Positions 31,222 through 41,466 of a stretch of DNA of 64,000 nucleotides are shown one piece after another. The translations under genes and the position numbers were made by a program. A model generated the notes under the pieces. It worked only from the letters and a program-made list of their open reading frames with translations, had not been told where the DNA came from and searched no databases. The DNA lies in NCBI RefSeq assembly GCF_030532715.1, contig NZ_JAUNKO010000005.1, positions 216,407 through 280,406 on the forward strand, in the 5' to 3' direction. Numbering within the stretch: position 1 is the stretch's first letter; each line of letters starts with the position of its first letter. This DNA is from Corynebacterium sp. Lineage in GTDB: Bacteria; Actinomycetota; Actinomycetes; Mycobacteriales; Mycobacteriaceae.

Positions 31222-32556
31222 TTAGCTCCCCCGCACGATCCTACGAAGCCTTCCCAGAAATTCGTGGAGGCGTTTCTCGGATCCGTGGGTGGTCGGTTGG
31301 TAATACACCGCATCATCTAAACCTTCGGGAAGGTAGCGCTGCTGAACGATTCCACGCGGGTCGTCGTGGGGGTAACGGTAACCCACAGCATGCCCGAGTT
31401 CCCGTGCGCCCGCATAATGCCCGTCGCGCAGGTGTGCGGGAACGGGGCCGATCCGGCCGGCGCGAACATCGGCTTGGGCGGCATCGATGGCGGCATACAC
31501 CGCGTTGGACTTCGGCGCGGTAGCCAGGTGAATTGTTGCCTGCGCGAGGTTGAGTCGCGCCTCCGGCATGCCAATGAGCTGTACCGCTTGGGCGGCGGCG
31601 ACGGCGACTTGCAGCGCAGTGGGGTCGGCCATGCCGATGTCTTCGCTAGCGTGAATGACCAATCTGCGGGCGATAAACCGGGGGTCCTCCCCCGCTTCGA
31701 TCATGCGCGCCAGATAATGCAAGGCGGCGTCCACGTCCGAACCGCGAATCGACTTTATGTACGCGCTGGTGATGTCGTAGTGTTGGCCGCCGTCGCGGTC
31801 GTATTGCACGACCGCACGGTGCACATTTGCGCGCACCGCCTCTACGGTAAGTTCGCCTCCGTCTTCGATCGCTTCGGCGGTTGCTTCGATGTACGTCAGC
31901 GCACGCCGCGCGTCTCCCCCAGCGAGTGCGACGAGTTGCGCGATCGCTTCGTCGGTGGCGCTGATCCGCCCACCAAGTCCACGTTCATCCTCCAATGCAC
32001 GTTCGAGCAGTGTCCTAATCGCCGCATCATCCAATGGCTGCAATTGCAACATTAAAGAGCGCGAAAGCAACGGGGAAACCACAGAAAAGGAGGGGTTTTC
32101 GGTGGTGGCGGCTACGAGCAATACGGTGCGGTTTTCTACCGCCGCAAGCAACGCATCCTGTTGCGTTTTGGAAAATCTGTGCACTTCGTCGATAAACAGG
32201 ACGGTGCGGTGCCCGTGCACAAGGTCTCGGCGCGCCCGATCAATCACCTCGCGGACTTGTTTCACCCCGGAGTCAAGCGCGGATAACGCCACAAACCTAT
32301 CGTCCGTATCCGCACTCATGAGCGAAGCGATGGTTGTCTTCCCGGTCCCCGGCGGGCCGTACAAAATCACGGACGCTTCGCCACGGCCTTCGATTAAGCG
32401 CCGCAGAGGCGTGCCCGGGCCGAGGAGATGCTGCTGCCCCACCACCTCGTCTAGGGTGCGGGGCCGCATGCGCGCGGCGAGTGGGGCGTGGGCACCTGGG
32501 TGAAAGTAGTCGGCTGCCTGCGGCTTCTGCTGTTCGAACAGGGAATCCTGCGTCAC
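31222..32556 (-). CDS. rarA: Replication-associated recombination protein A (RarA/MgsA AAA ATPase)
   Basis: RarA (444 aa) is a clamp-loader-like AAA+ ATPase acting at stalled replication forks. [19 protein letters not shown] precedes Walker [10 protein letters not shown] and Walker [10 protein letters not shown]. The sensor region AATTENPSF and the C-terminal tetramerisation domain ([25 protein letters not shown]) follow. Its start overlaps the end of the upstream phosphotransferase-like gene by four bases. Confidence 0.95.
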   Translation of the reverse strand: MTQDSLFEQQKPQAADYFHPGAHAPLAARMRPRTLDEVVGQQHLLGPGTPLRRLIEGRGEASVILYGPPGTGKTTIASLMSADTDDRFVALSALDSGVKQVREVIDRARRDLVHGHRTVLFIDEVHRFSKTQQDALLAAVENRTVLLVAATTENPSFSVVSPLLSRSLMLQLQPLDDAAIRTLLERALEDERGLGGRISATDEAIAQLVALAGGDARRALTYIEATAEAIEDGGELTVEAVRANVHRAVVQYDRDGGQHYDITSAYIKSIRGSDVDAALHYLARMIEAGEDPRFIARRLVIHASEDIGMADPTALQVAVAAAQAVQLIGMPEARLNLAQATIHLATAPKSNAVYAAIDAAQADVRAGRIGPVPAHLRDGHYAGARELGHAVGYRYPHDDPRGIVQQRYLPEGLDDAVYYQPTTHGSEKRLHEFLGRLRRIVRGS

Positions 32557-33758
32557 TGTTGCGAAAGCCTCGCCACCACCGCGCCGGCGAACTCCTCGAC
32601 TGCCGGGAACCGCGAGTCCGCACCCCGCGCCGCAAACCGGGCGAGCGCCTCGAAGGTTTCCAACAAATCGCGTCGCGCTTCGTCCGCATGGCGCAGCACC
32701 GCGCCCAACACGTCGAAATCTTCTTCTAGTGACGCGGTCACCAGCGCGGTTTCCTCGGCGCTCGGCCCTTCAACCGCGCCCGCCACCGCCTGACTCATCG
32801 AGCCGTAGTACAGGTATGCGACGCTGGCCATGGCCCAGCCGATCAGGGCGGTAACAATGCGCGCTTGCAGCCGCACAGCGTTGTTCACGTTCGGCCACAT
32901 CGAACGCACTTCCTGCACCCATGCGTCGATAAACACATCGGCTTCCTCATCAGTGATCGGCCGCGCGGAGAGGTATTGCGGGAATCCGGCAACCACGCAC
33001 GCCACGTCGAACGTCGCATCGCGGAACCCGGCCCATTCATAATCCAAAAACTGCGTGCCATCCGCCAACAAAATATTGTCCGGCGAGATATCAAACGGCG
33101 TGAACGCGCGGTGCTGCCCGGAAGCCAGGCGCCGCTGGGCGTCGCGCGCAAACGCGTGCACAACGTCCGGAATGCGCAGCCCGGCGGATTCCAGCAGGGT
33201 CACCCCTCGATCAATCGAACTGGTAAGCGTGGTATCGCGCAGTTCGTGGACGTCCGCGGACGTCGGATACCGGCCCAACATGCGGTTAAGCAAAATATCA
33301 AAATGGGGCTCGCGGTGCGCAGTGCCGGCGTGCATCTTCCCAATAGCTTGGCCAAGGGTGCGCAACACATGCAGCCGGTGCTGCGCGTCGTCGTTTTCCA
33401 ACAGTTCCGCAAACGTCTCCCCATCGCCGCAATCGGAAATCACCACCATTCGGCGGTCAATGTCGTACGCCAGCAAGATCGGGCCGGGCCGCACGTCCTC
33501 CGGCAGTGACGTAGTGAACTGGTAGGACACTACTTCCCGAATCAGCGCGGCGTCATCAATCCGGTCGCCGGTCGCGGGCACAAACTTGATCACCACCGAG
33601 CGTTGTTGCAACAGCGGCGACGGCGCCACCCGCGCCCGCAAAACAGTTGCGGTGCCGGAGCCGCCCAACTGCTCGTATTCTTGCAACACCTGATTGCCGC
33701 CGAAGCGTTGGGAAAGCAGCTCTTCGGCGACGGAAATGATTTCTTGAGGCGTGCGCAT
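32553..33758 (-). CDS. Aminoglycoside-phosphotransferase-fold protein, function unknown
   Basis: This 401-residue protein has the APH/choline-kinase fold: an N-lobe with SVVIKFVP, then the catalytic-loop region [14 protein letters not shown] and the metal site FLDYEWAGF. In the catalytic loop Asp and Asn are kept but the usual His-Gly before Asp is Pro-Phe, so activity may be altered. A C-terminal helical part carries [12 protein letters not shown]. Placement between aspS and rarA with a 4-base overlap argues for a core role, not antibiotic resistance. Substrate unknown. Confidence 0.78.
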   Translation of the reverse strand: MRTPQEIISVAEELLSQRFGGNQVLQEYEQLGGSGTATVLRARVAPSPLLQQRSVVIKFVPATGDRIDDAALIREVVSYQFTTSLPEDVRPGPILLAYDIDRRMVVISDCGDGETFAELLENDDAQHRLHVLRTLGQAIGKMHAGTAHREPHFDILLNRMLGRYPTSADVHELRDTTLTSSIDRGVTLLESAGLRIPDVVHAFARDAQRRLASGQHRAFTPFDISPDNILLADGTQFLDYEWAGFRDATFDVACVVAGFPQYLSARPITDEEADVFIDAWVQEVRSMWPNVNNAVRLQARIVTALIGWAMASVAYLYYGSMSQAVAGAVEGPSAEETALVTASLEEDFDVLGAVLRHADEARRDLLETFEALARFAARGADSRFPAVEEFAGAVVARLSQQ

Positions 33759-33771
33759 TAAACAGCGGCTC

Positions 33772-35571
33772 CTAGGACGCGGATTCAGCCTTCTTTTTCA
33801 CGGGTTTGGCATCGATGCCGGACTCTTTACGCTGCTCGGGCGTAATCGCCGCTGGGGCATCCGTCAGCGGGTCCACGCCGCCACCGGACTTCGGGAACGC
33901 GATCACATCGCGGATAGATTCGAAGCCGCCCAACAGGGAAACAATCCGATCCCAACCAAACGCAATACCGCCATGTGGGGGTGCCCCGAAGGCGAACGCG
34001 TCCAGCAGGAAGCCGAATTTCTCCTGCGCCTCCTCCTCAGAAATGCCCATCACCTTAAACACGCGCTCTTGCACGTCGCGGCGATGAATACGGATCGAAC
34101 CGCCACCGATTTCGTTGCCGTTGCACACAATGTCGTAAGCGTAGGCCAGCGCGTCCCCCGGTTGCTCATCAAAAGTATCCAGGCATTCGGGCTTCGGCGA
34201 GGTAAACGCGTGGTGCACCGCAGTCCATGCGGAGTGCCCGAGCGCCACATCCCCGGACGCTTGGGCGTCGGCTGCGGGTTCGAACAGCGGGGCGTCGACA
34301 ATCCAGGTGAATGCCCACTGCCCTTCCTCGATGAGGCCGAGCTTGTTGGCGATTTCGCTGCGAGCAGCGCCGAGCAATGCGCGCGCGCTCTTGGTTTCGC
34401 CAGCCGCGAAAAAGATGCAGTCCCCCGGCTTTGCGCCAACGTGTGCGGCGATGCCTGCGCGTTCCTGCTCGGTAATATTCTTGGCCACCGGGCCGGACAG
34501 TTCGCCGTCCTCGCCGACGAGGATATACGCCAAACCTTTCGCCCCGCGCTGCTTCGCCCACTCCTGCCACGCGTCCAACTGACGCCGGGGTTGCGACGCC
34601 CCGCCTTCCATCACCACCGCGCCAACATACTCGTTCTGGAACACCCGGAACGAAGTGTTCGCGAAAAATTCGGTGCACTCGGTGATCTGAATATCAAAAC
34701 GCAGGTCCGGCTTGTCGGAACCGTACAGGCGCATCGCCTCGTTATAGGTCATCCGCGGGATCGGCGTGGGGATGGTGTAGCCGATCAACTCCCACAGCGC
34801 CACCAGGATCTCCTCAGCCAACGCGATAACGTCATCCTGGTCCACAAAGCTCATCTCCAGATCAAGCTGGGTGAACTCCGGCTGCCGGTCCGCCCGGAAA
34901 TCCTCATCCCGGTAGCAGCGCGCAATCTGATAGTAGCGCTCCATGCCCCCCACCATGAGCAGCTGCTTAAACAGCTGCGGGGATTGCGGCAACGCGTAAA
35001 ACGTGCCGGGCTTCAACCGCGCCGGCACCAAGAAATCGCGGGCACCTTCCGGCGTGGAACGCGTCAGCGTCGGCGTTTCAATTTCGGTGAAATCATGCGC
35101 GTCCAACACGGTGCGCGCCGCCCGGTTCGCGGCGGAACGCAACCGCAACGCATTGCCCTGCGCGGTACGCCGCAAATCCAGGTAGCGGTAGCGCAGGCGG
35201 GTTTCCTCGCCGACTTCGCCACCGGAAGCAGCGTCATCAATCTGGAACGGCAGCGGGGCGGATTCGTTAAGTACTTCCAACTCGGCGACGTTTACCTCTA
35301 CCGCGCCCGAAGCGAGGTTGGGGTTTTCGGAGCCTTCGGGGCGGATTTCCACCACGCCGGTGACGCGGATGCAAAACTCGCTGCGCAGGTGGTGCGCGCG
35401 CTCTGCGACCTCACTGTTGCGGAACACAACCTGGGCGATACCGGAACGGTCGCGTAAATCTATAAAGATCACGCCACCATGGTCACGTCGGCGGGAAACC
35501 CAGCCAGTCAGCGTGACGGTTTCGCCTGCGGTTTCTGCTCGCAGATCGCCCGCTAAATGAGTGCGCAGCAC
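33772..35571 (-). CDS. aspS: Aspartyl-tRNA synthetase
   Basis: AspRS (599 aa) is of bacterial type with an N-terminal OB domain ([25 protein letters not shown]), the class II core ([24 protein letters not shown]), the inserted GAD domain and the C-terminal motif 3 region ([14 protein letters not shown]). The start is GTG preceded by AAGGAAC. A charged tail ([10 protein letters not shown]) extends the end. Whether it also charges tRNA-Asn cannot be judged here. Confidence 0.97.
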   Translation of the reverse strand: MLRTHLAGDLRAETAGETVTLTGWVSRRRDHGGVIFIDLRDRSGIAQVVFRNSEVAERAHHLRSEFCIRVTGVVEIRPEGSENPNLASGAVEVNVAELEVLNESAPLPFQIDDAASGGEVGEETRLRYRYLDLRRTAQGNALRLRSAANRAARTVLDAHDFTEIETPTLTRSTPEGARDFLVPARLKPGTFYALPQSPQLFKQLLMVGGMERYYQIARCYRDEDFRADRQPEFTQLDLEMSFVDQDDVIALAEEILVALWELIGYTIPTPIPRMTYNEAMRLYGSDKPDLRFDIQITECTEFFANTSFRVFQNEYVGAVVMEGGASQPRRQLDAWQEWAKQRGAKGLAYILVGEDGELSGPVAKNITEQERAGIAAHVGAKPGDCIFFAAGETKSARALLGAARSEIANKLGLIEEGQWAFTWIVDAPLFEPAADAQASGDVALGHSAWTAVHHAFTSPKPECLDTFDEQPGDALAYAYDIVCNGNEIGGGSIRIHRRDVQERVFKVMGISEEEAQEKFGFLLDAFAFGAPPHGGIAFGWDRIVSLLGGFESIRDVIAFPKSGGGVDPLTDAPAAITPEQRKESGIDAKPVKKKAESAS

Positions 35572-35761
35572 GTTCCTTGAATCCTTCCGTGAACGGGAAT
35601 ATGAAAAACTCTCCGCACGATCCTACCGCGTTGCCACCACGCCCAGCGCGCCGCCCCACCCCTACCCAACCAAATAAACGTATGCATGTGCTGATCGACT
35701 TCATGCGGGATTTATCAACATTCTTAGTGTGCGACCCCGCATTTTCACATTTGACGTGTGC

Positions 35762-35774
35762 GATAATGTGCCCA
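35762..35774 (+). promoter_or_regulatory. Extended -10 box placed for a leaderless start
   Basis: TGC-GATAAT (hexamer 35762-35767) is followed by six bases and then the ATG at 35774. Transcription should begin at or within a base of the A of ATG, and no ribosome site is present. This is the common leaderless arrangement of corynebacteria. No -35 box is evident. Confidence 0.5.
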
Positions 35775-36664
35775 TGACCTTTCGCGATGACGTAACCAGC
35801 TCCGGGCCCAGAGCCCAGAAACGCGGCGCTGGCGGACCCGTGGCCATCGGCGGCGGCATTGGCACACTCGTATTAGTGGCCCTGTTTATGCTCATGGGCG
35901 GCAACCCGGAGCAGCTGAACGAAATGCTCGGGCAGCAAAACCAGCAGGAGCAACCCGCCCTGCCTGGCGGGGAGGGCACCTCTGGGTTAGAGCACTGTAA
36001 AACCGGCGCGGACGCGAATGCAAACGTGGATTGCCGTATCGACTTCACGGCGCAATCCCTCGACCAGGTGTGGCAGCGGGAGCTGCCGCAACAGGCGAAC
36101 CTGGAGTACACGCTGCCACAGGTAGTGATGTTTAACGGCACCACGAATTCCGGGTGCGGCCGGGCTTCCTCCGCCACTGGCCCGTTTTACTGCCCACGGG
36201 ATGAAACCGTGTATTTTGATACCTCGTTTTTTGACCAACTCAGCCAGCTGGGCGCGAAGAATACGCCCTTCGCCCAGCAGTACATTGTGGCCCACGAGTT
36301 CGGGCATCATTTGCAGAAAGTGGAGGGCACCCTGGGGCTGAGCAACTACAACGACCCCGGCGAAGATTCCAATGCGGTGAAAATTGAATTGCAGGCAGAT
36401 TGTTACGCCGGCGTATGGGCGCATCACGCGGACGACGGCGAGGACGCGTGGCTGAAGCAACTCACCGAAGAGGAGGTGCGCAGCGCGATTACCGCAGCCC
36501 AAGCCGTTGGCGACGACAATATTCAGCAACGCTCCGGCGGCGAAGTGCGACCCGACACCTGGACGCACGGTTCATCCGCACAGCGCGCGGAATCGTTCCT
36601 GGCTGGCTACAATACCGGGCGAATGTCCTCGTGTGACACGCTGGAGCGCGGCGCCTACAAGTAG
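35774..36664 (+). CDS. Neutral zinc metallopeptidase (YpfJ family), membrane anchored
   Basis: This 296-residue protein has a short cytoplasmic N-terminus, one helix (GGGIGTLVLVALFMLMGG, about residues 22-40), a Gln-rich linker and an extracytoplasmic peptidase-like domain. The zinc motif HEFGHHLQKVEG is intact, with a downstream Glu-rich ELQADCYAGVWAHHA supplying the third ligand. FYCPRDETVYFDTSFF is a family hallmark. Substrate is unknown. The start at 35774 is chosen by the adjacent -10 box and conserved membrane topology. It is convergent with the VWA gene, 4 bases away. Confidence 0.88.
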   Translation: MTFRDDVTSSGPRAQKRGAGGPVAIGGGIGTLVLVALFMLMGGNPEQLNEMLGQQNQQEQPALPGGEGTSGLEHCKTGADANANVDCRIDFTAQSLDQVWQRELPQQANLEYTLPQVVMFNGTTNSGCGRASSATGPFYCPRDETVYFDTSFFDQLSQLGAKNTPFAQQYIVAHEFGHHLQKVEGTLGLSNYNDPGEDSNAVKIELQADCYAGVWAHHADDGEDAWLKQLTEEEVRSAITAAQAVGDDNIQQRSGGEVRPDTWTHGSSAQRAESFLAGYNTGRMSSCDTLERGAYK

Positions 36665-36668
36665 AACG

Positions 36669-38639
36669 CTAGTGTTTCCGCGTCTTCACTAACACAATGA
36701 ACGCGGTGATCAGCACCGCGGACGCCGCCACCGTACCGCCGACGATTTTCAGCGCCGGGCTGGCGCCGGTGGTGCGCGCCACGGGTGAGGCTTTGGTGGA
36801 TGATTTCGTGTTCGCGGTTTCCTTCGCGCCGGATTGTTCCGCATCGGCATTGCTTGGAAACTTCGGCCCGGCCACCGGCTTACCGTAGGGTTTCAGCGTG
36901 AGCCGGTATTTCAACGGGGCGGGGTGATTGTCGGCGGTTGAAACGCTGCTTAAGCTCACCGCAATGTAGTGGGTGCCGCCCAACCAAAACGAGGTTGCGT
37001 TGCTTTCCTGAGCGTCCACGTTTGCGTACGAGACTGGGTACAGGGTGCCAAACGTGGCTGGTTCCGCCGCGCGCGCAACGTCGACTTCTTCCGCGCCGAT
37101 GAGCTGCTGCGACTGCCCCAGCGCGTTCATCGCCTGAATTTCCACGATTCTCGACGCCTCCGTACCCGACGTTTCCTCGCCCGCCTCCTGCGGCTGTTCT
37201 TCCGTGGCTTCCGTTGGTTCGGCGGGTGGTTCCGGCGGCGGCGCGCCCAACACCTCAAACGTTCCGTCGAGGGCCTGGCCCCAACCGACCGGCACCGCAT
37301 AGAAGTGGGTTTGCCCGTCGGCGAGTTCCCCATACGTGGTACCCACGAGCTCCTCCGCGCCGTCAGGTTGCGTGGCCGGCGTTACCGCCACCACGTTTTC
37401 CTGCGGGGACAGTTGCGGCAGGTCAGCGTCCTGGCGTGGTTGCGCCGCCAGGGTGTTGAAATCGTCCCCGTGCTGCTCCGGCTCCGGCACCGCCGCAAGC
37501 GACATATCAATGTCTACCGCATCGTGGAAATCGCTCGCCCGCATGAGCCCAATATCCAAAAACACGTCCTCGCTATAACACGGGGAGTCGCCGTCGTAAT
37601 GGTCCCCCACCAAATAGCCGGTGGTGGGTGCTTGGGTATCGCGGAAATTACCTCGCCCGGAACCTCCGTGCGCCGGGCAATCCACCATTGAACCATCGCG
37701 CTCGTATTGCAACTTCGGCGAGAACACGAAGCCGCTGGGCGCGGCCCCCGCGGAGGCCTTCGGTACCGCCGTGTAGCCCACCTGCACCCGATGCCCCTTC
37801 GGGATGGAAAGCTTCAGCATATTCTGGTTGTCTTCTTCTTCGGATTCGCTCAACGTGCGGGCAGTAATCCGGGTGGGGTGCTCCCACGTGCCCAATCGCA
37901 CGTGGGGTGCGTCTGTGCGGTTTTTACCGAACTCCACCACCTCATCGGGAAATTGGTAGCGCGGCTGGTCTTCGCGGGTGGTGATCCGCCGCAGCGCCGC
38001 CTCCAGCCCCTCCTCAGAATCAGCTTCTACTGCGCTGCCTTGGGTGGCTTGTGCAATACAGCTCAATTCTTCCCGTGCGGTGTCATCAGCGAAGAAACCT
38101 ATCGTGTGGATCGCCAATTCGGGGTGCTGCTGCTTAAGCTGCGCCGCCACCTCGCACGCCGGCGGCGGGGCACACGAGTCCGCGCCACCAGCCACCAGCA
38201 CCATGCTGCGGGCGCCACTGGCAGGCAGCAGCTCAGCGGCCCGCAGCAAAGCGTTTCCGATCGGCGCGAACCCGCGCGGCGCCAACGTGTTGACGGCGCG
38301 CTTCAAATCCGCGGTGGCATCATCACCACGATGGCCAAGCACGGTCGCATCCCCGCAACCGGCGGCGCGTTCCTCCTCGCTGACACCGGTCCCCGTGCCG
38401 TACGCCACGAGTCCTAGTTCGCTGGCGGCAGGCGCGGCGTCGAGAAAGTTTCGCACGGCGGTTTTCACGGTGTCGATGCGTGTGCGGCCCGAATCGTCAA
38501 CGTCGAGCATCGCCACGGACGCGTCGAGAACAATCACCGTGGGATCCATGCTTGGTTGTGCCGTTACGGTTGGTGGGGCGAGCAACGCCCCCAGGCCGAT
38601 CGCCGAGGCCACTGCCGCCACCGTACGGGCTACATTCAT
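36669..38639 (-). CDS. Secreted, membrane-anchored VWA-domain protein
   Basis: This 656-residue protein has a signal peptide (about 1-27, ending VTAQ), a von Willebrand A domain (about 30-215) and a long beta-rich part. A Pro/Glu-rich linker (PPPEPPAEPTEATEEQ) lies near residue 475, and one C-terminal helix is followed by KTRKH, so it ends in the membrane. The MIDAS start reads VLDASVAMLD, so the third position of DxSxS is Ala and metal adhesion may be weak or absent. No LPxTG motif. GAGGAAATATT precedes the ATG. Role unknown; it may bind a surface or envelope partner. Confidence 0.85.
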   Translation of the reverse strand: MNVARTVAAVASAIGLGALLAPPTVTAQPSMDPTVIVLDASVAMLDVDDSGRTRIDTVKTAVRNFLDAAPAASELGLVAYGTGTGVSEEERAAGCGDATVLGHRGDDATADLKRAVNTLAPRGFAPIGNALLRAAELLPASGARSMVLVAGGADSCAPPPACEVAAQLKQQHPELAIHTIGFFADDTAREELSCIAQATQGSAVEADSEEGLEAALRRITTREDQPRYQFPDEVVEFGKNRTDAPHVRLGTWEHPTRITARTLSESEEEDNQNMLKLSIPKGHRVQVGYTAVPKASAGAAPSGFVFSPKLQYERDGSMVDCPAHGGSGRGNFRDTQAPTTGYLVGDHYDGDSPCYSEDVFLDIGLMRASDFHDAVDIDMSLAAVPEPEQHGDDFNTLAAQPRQDADLPQLSPQENVVAVTPATQPDGAEELVGTTYGELADGQTHFYAVPVGWGQALDGTFEVLGAPPPEPPAEPTEATEEQPQEAGEETSGTEASRIVEIQAMNALGQSQQLIGAEEVDVARAAEPATFGTLYPVSYANVDAQESNATSFWLGGTHYIAVSLSSVSTADNHPAPLKYRLTLKPYGKPVAGPKFPSNADAEQSGAKETANTKSSTKASPVARTTGASPALKIVGGTVAASAVLITAFIVLVKTRKH

Positions 38640-38758
38640 AATATTTCCTCGTCATAAGTGAATATGCACCAAACACTACAATAAGAGCGAAACTGCAACC
38701 TTAGCGCAACACTTCACTACCGTAAGAACAACCACCCAGGTTTGTAAACAGGTCGGTG

Positions 38759-41380
38759 TTAAGCATCCATGTTCCAGCGGGCACGTTCCTCGGCAATAAT
38801 TCGCGCGGCGAGCTCGCTTTCCGTCACGTCCACCGCGTCGTCCACATTGGCGGACTCACTGGGCCGGGCGTAGGCATCGAAAATGGAACGTTTCGTCGCA
38901 AGGATTTCCATAAGGCGTTCGTCGGCGGTGTCATCCGCAATCAACCGATGCACTTGGACCACGCGAGTTTGCCCCATGCGATGGGCGCGGGCTATCGCCT
39001 GATCCTCGATCGTCGGCTTGACTTGCGGCTCCACCAAAATCACAACGGTGGCGGCCTGAATGTTCAACCCCACACCGGCGGCGGTGATTTGCGCGAGCAA
39101 GCAGCTGCCGGGTTCGGTGCGCCCAAGGGCATCCACAAGTTCTTGGCGCGCAGCTGGCGGTACCTGGCCCGTAATAGTGCCAACAACCTGGTCGCCGAAT
39201 TCCTGTGCGATACGTTCCAGAACGGGAAGGAAATAGGAAAAAATCAGAACACGATCCCCATTCTCGGCGGCGTGTTCTACGATGCCGCGGATGCGTTCCA
39301 GCTTCGCGGGCGACGCATGTGGGGTGAGCATCGGCGCGCGGCGAATCTCCATCCAGTTACCGCTGCGCACGGCGGCCCGGTAATGATCGGCATCGTGTTC
39401 ACTCAACTCCACCCAGTCGATATGTTCGAGGCGCTCCGGGAGTTCGTCAAGCACTTCGGCTTGATTTCGGCGCAAGTATGCCGGGGCGATCGCGCGCCGC
39501 ACCGCCACCGCGCTGCCGGTGCTCTTGGGCACGAGGGCGGGCTGTAGATAGCCAACAAGGGTTAAAAACTCGGAGACTTTATTTTCCAGTGGCGTACCGG
39601 TGAGCAGCAACGCATACTCCGCTGCCTCAATGAGCGCGGAGACAGCAACACTGCGCCTGGTATGGGGGTTTTTCAAAAAGTGCGCCTCGTCGGCGATGAT
39701 CGCCTGGGGCTGGGTGCCAAAGTGGAGGCTCCGCGCACCGTCATACGTGCACACCACCACCCCGCCCTCGGATTGCCACGCGTTGACGGCGTCCTGCTTC
39801 GCCGCCCCGTGAGCTACAAACACCGGAAGCGTGGAAAACGCACGCAATTCGCGCACCCAGTTCACCACCAGGGAGGCCGGGCAAATCACCAGGCTATGGG
39901 TGGTGCTTTTCGCATGCAGATGCGCCAGCATGGCTATCGCCTGAATGGTCTTACCGAGGCCCATCTCGTCACCGAGGATGGTTTTGCGTTGCACCAACGC
40001 GAAACGCGCGCCGAAGGATTGGTAGCCACGCAAATGCAGTTCACGCAGCAGCGTGGTGTCGAGCCGCAGCGCGCGAATACGTTCGATGATGCTGGTATCG
40101 AGGAGGTCATCGGACACCTCCACGTCCAAATCCAGCAGGGTGGACAGCAACCCTTGGTAATGCGCGGGGCGGCGCATGTAGTCCTCCCAAGCGCCGTCGC
40201 CAAGATCCGTAACGTCGCGCGGGCGAAACAGCCCTGGGGTGGCAAGCGCCCACTGCGCATCATCAAGAAACGTGTGAAAGCTGGTGTCCCCGCGCGGCAC
40301 AAACACCGGCCACGGTTCCTGCCCCGGCAACGCATCAGGCAACGCCTGCGCATACTCCAAAATGCGCTTCTTGCGGGCCCGCTCCGCAGGGTCAAGCTCC
40401 ACCAGTTGACTAAACCGGTATAGAATCCGCACCAAACTCATCGCCGGGGCGGTCGGCACATCCCCGATGCGGGTGGAATTGGCGGACTTCGCCTCATTGA
40501 GCAGGGTCTGCGCGGCGGCTTTCATCCGGCGCGCGGTCTGCTCCCCGATGCCGCGCACCGCGGTGAGCGTGCTCGTCGGCACGGTAAGCACGTCCGCGAC
40601 GGTAGCCACCTGGATGCTTTCCAACCCGGCGAAACGCAGCTGCCCGCTGGTGGCTTGCTTCAGCATCTCCACCGGCATTTGCGCCATAAGTTCGGTAACG
40701 CGTTGTTCCGTGAGCTCCCGCAACGCCAATTCCGCCGCTGCCCGCAGGCGCGGCTCCCCATCGGGGTGCTGCAACGCCACGTGGGTAATCTCCCGCAACC
40801 CCGCCACGATGCTCGTATCCAACGACTCTTGATCCGCGGCTTCCAAACCTAACGCGCGAGTCAGACTGCGGGCGGCAAACGTGGTGTATTCCTCAGGGTG
40901 CCCGGCCACCCCCAAGGTATCCACAGTGGAATAGCCCAGCGGTTGCCGGGCCGCCTGGAGGATCGGGCGGATATGATCCGCCTCCGGAGAATCGAGCAGC
41001 TTTTCGAGTTTGATGCCAGCTTCCAAACCGTCCGCAACGCTCACCGCACCGAACAAACGTTTAAAGAACCCGGCGGTGGCTTGTGCGGCTTCACCGCGCA
41101 GCCGAGCCACGCGTTGGGAATAGCGGGCGAAAGACTGCAGCACATCCTCCACCCCAGGGTGCCGCTGCATTTCCGCATGCAGATACACGTCATGCCACTG
41201 CACCACCCCCGGCGGCAATACGTGCGCCGCCCCAAGACAGGGGTGCGCCGCGACGGTCACCGGGGTTTGGTGGAGCGTGTCCCAAAGAACGCTAGCTTCC
41301 GCAGCGTGCGCGAGAACAACATCGGCGCGTTGCAACAATGCGGGAATCTGCTCACGAATCATGGTTACCAATTTTCCCAC
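38759..41380 (-). CDS. SNF2-family DEAD/DEAH-like helicase with HhH motif
   Basis: This 873-residue protein has a long N-terminal region specific to actinobacterial members, a helix-hairpin-helix-like segment (LTAVRGIGEQTARRMKAA, near residue 280) and a SNF2 ATPase core. The core shows ILGDEMGLGKTIQAIAML (motif I), IADEAHFLKN (motif II), LLTGTPLENK (motif III) and the C-terminal ARAHRMGQTRVVQVHRLIA (motif VI). It probably translocates on DNA in repair or remodelling. GTG at 41380 (after AGGTG) and ATG at 41362 are both possible starts. It is divergent from the HEPN-like/CBS gene. Confidence 0.87.
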   Translation of the reverse strand: MGKLVTMIREQIPALLQRADVVLAHAAEASVLWDTLHQTPVTVAAHPCLGAAHVLPPGVVQWHDVYLHAEMQRHPGVEDVLQSFARYSQRVARLRGEAAQATAGFFKRLFGAVSVADGLEAGIKLEKLLDSPEADHIRPILQAARQPLGYSTVDTLGVAGHPEEYTTFAARSLTRALGLEAADQESLDTSIVAGLREITHVALQHPDGEPRLRAAAELALRELTEQRVTELMAQMPVEMLKQATSGQLRFAGLESIQVATVADVLTVPTSTLTAVRGIGEQTARRMKAAAQTLLNEAKSANSTRIGDVPTAPAMSLVRILYRFSQLVELDPAERARKKRILEYAQALPDALPGQEPWPVFVPRGDTSFHTFLDDAQWALATPGLFRPRDVTDLGDGAWEDYMRRPAHYQGLLSTLLDLDVEVSDDLLDTSIIERIRALRLDTTLLRELHLRGYQSFGARFALVQRKTILGDEMGLGKTIQAIAMLAHLHAKSTTHSLVICPASLVVNWVRELRAFSTLPVFVAHGAAKQDAVNAWQSEGGVVVCTYDGARSLHFGTQPQAIIADEAHFLKNPHTRRSVAVSALIEAAEYALLLTGTPLENKVSEFLTLVGYLQPALVPKSTGSAVAVRRAIAPAYLRRNQAEVLDELPERLEHIDWVELSEHDADHYRAAVRSGNWMEIRRAPMLTPHASPAKLERIRGIVEHAAENGDRVLIFSYFLPVLERIAQEFGDQVVGTITGQVPPAARQELVDALGRTEPGSCLLAQITAAGVGLNIQAATVVILVEPQVKPTIEDQAIARAHRMGQTRVVQVHRLIADDTADERLMEILATKRSIFDAYARPSESANVDDAVDVTESELAARIIAEERARWNMDA

Positions 41381-41452
41381 AACCGCACCTGGGCACGCGT
41401 GTCACCTCCCATCGCAGGCAACTCATTAACTGCCGCGGGAAGCGGGCGGCGC

Positions 41453-41458
41453 TACGCT
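41453..41458 (+). promoter_or_regulatory. Candidate -10 box for the CBS gene
   Basis: TACGCT ends eight bases before the ATG at 41467, with no clear ribosome site in between. A leaderless or nearly leaderless transcript is likely. The -35 region is not recognisable. Confidence 0.35.
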
Positions 41459-41466
41459 GGAAAAGC

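Noticed and set aside
32553-33758. Antibiotic-resistance aminoglycoside phosphotransferase
   Set aside because: The catalytic loop lacks the His-Gly of true APH enzymes, and the gene is embedded in a housekeeping operon.
33751-35457. Long plus-strand open frame opposite aspS
   Set aside because: Same situation: it is antisense to aspS, with atypical Arg/His-rich composition.
36669-41380. VWA protein plus SNF2 helicase as a DISARM-like or other defence system
   Set aside because: The VWA protein has a signal peptide and acts outside the cell, and no methylase or nuclease partner accompanies the helicase.
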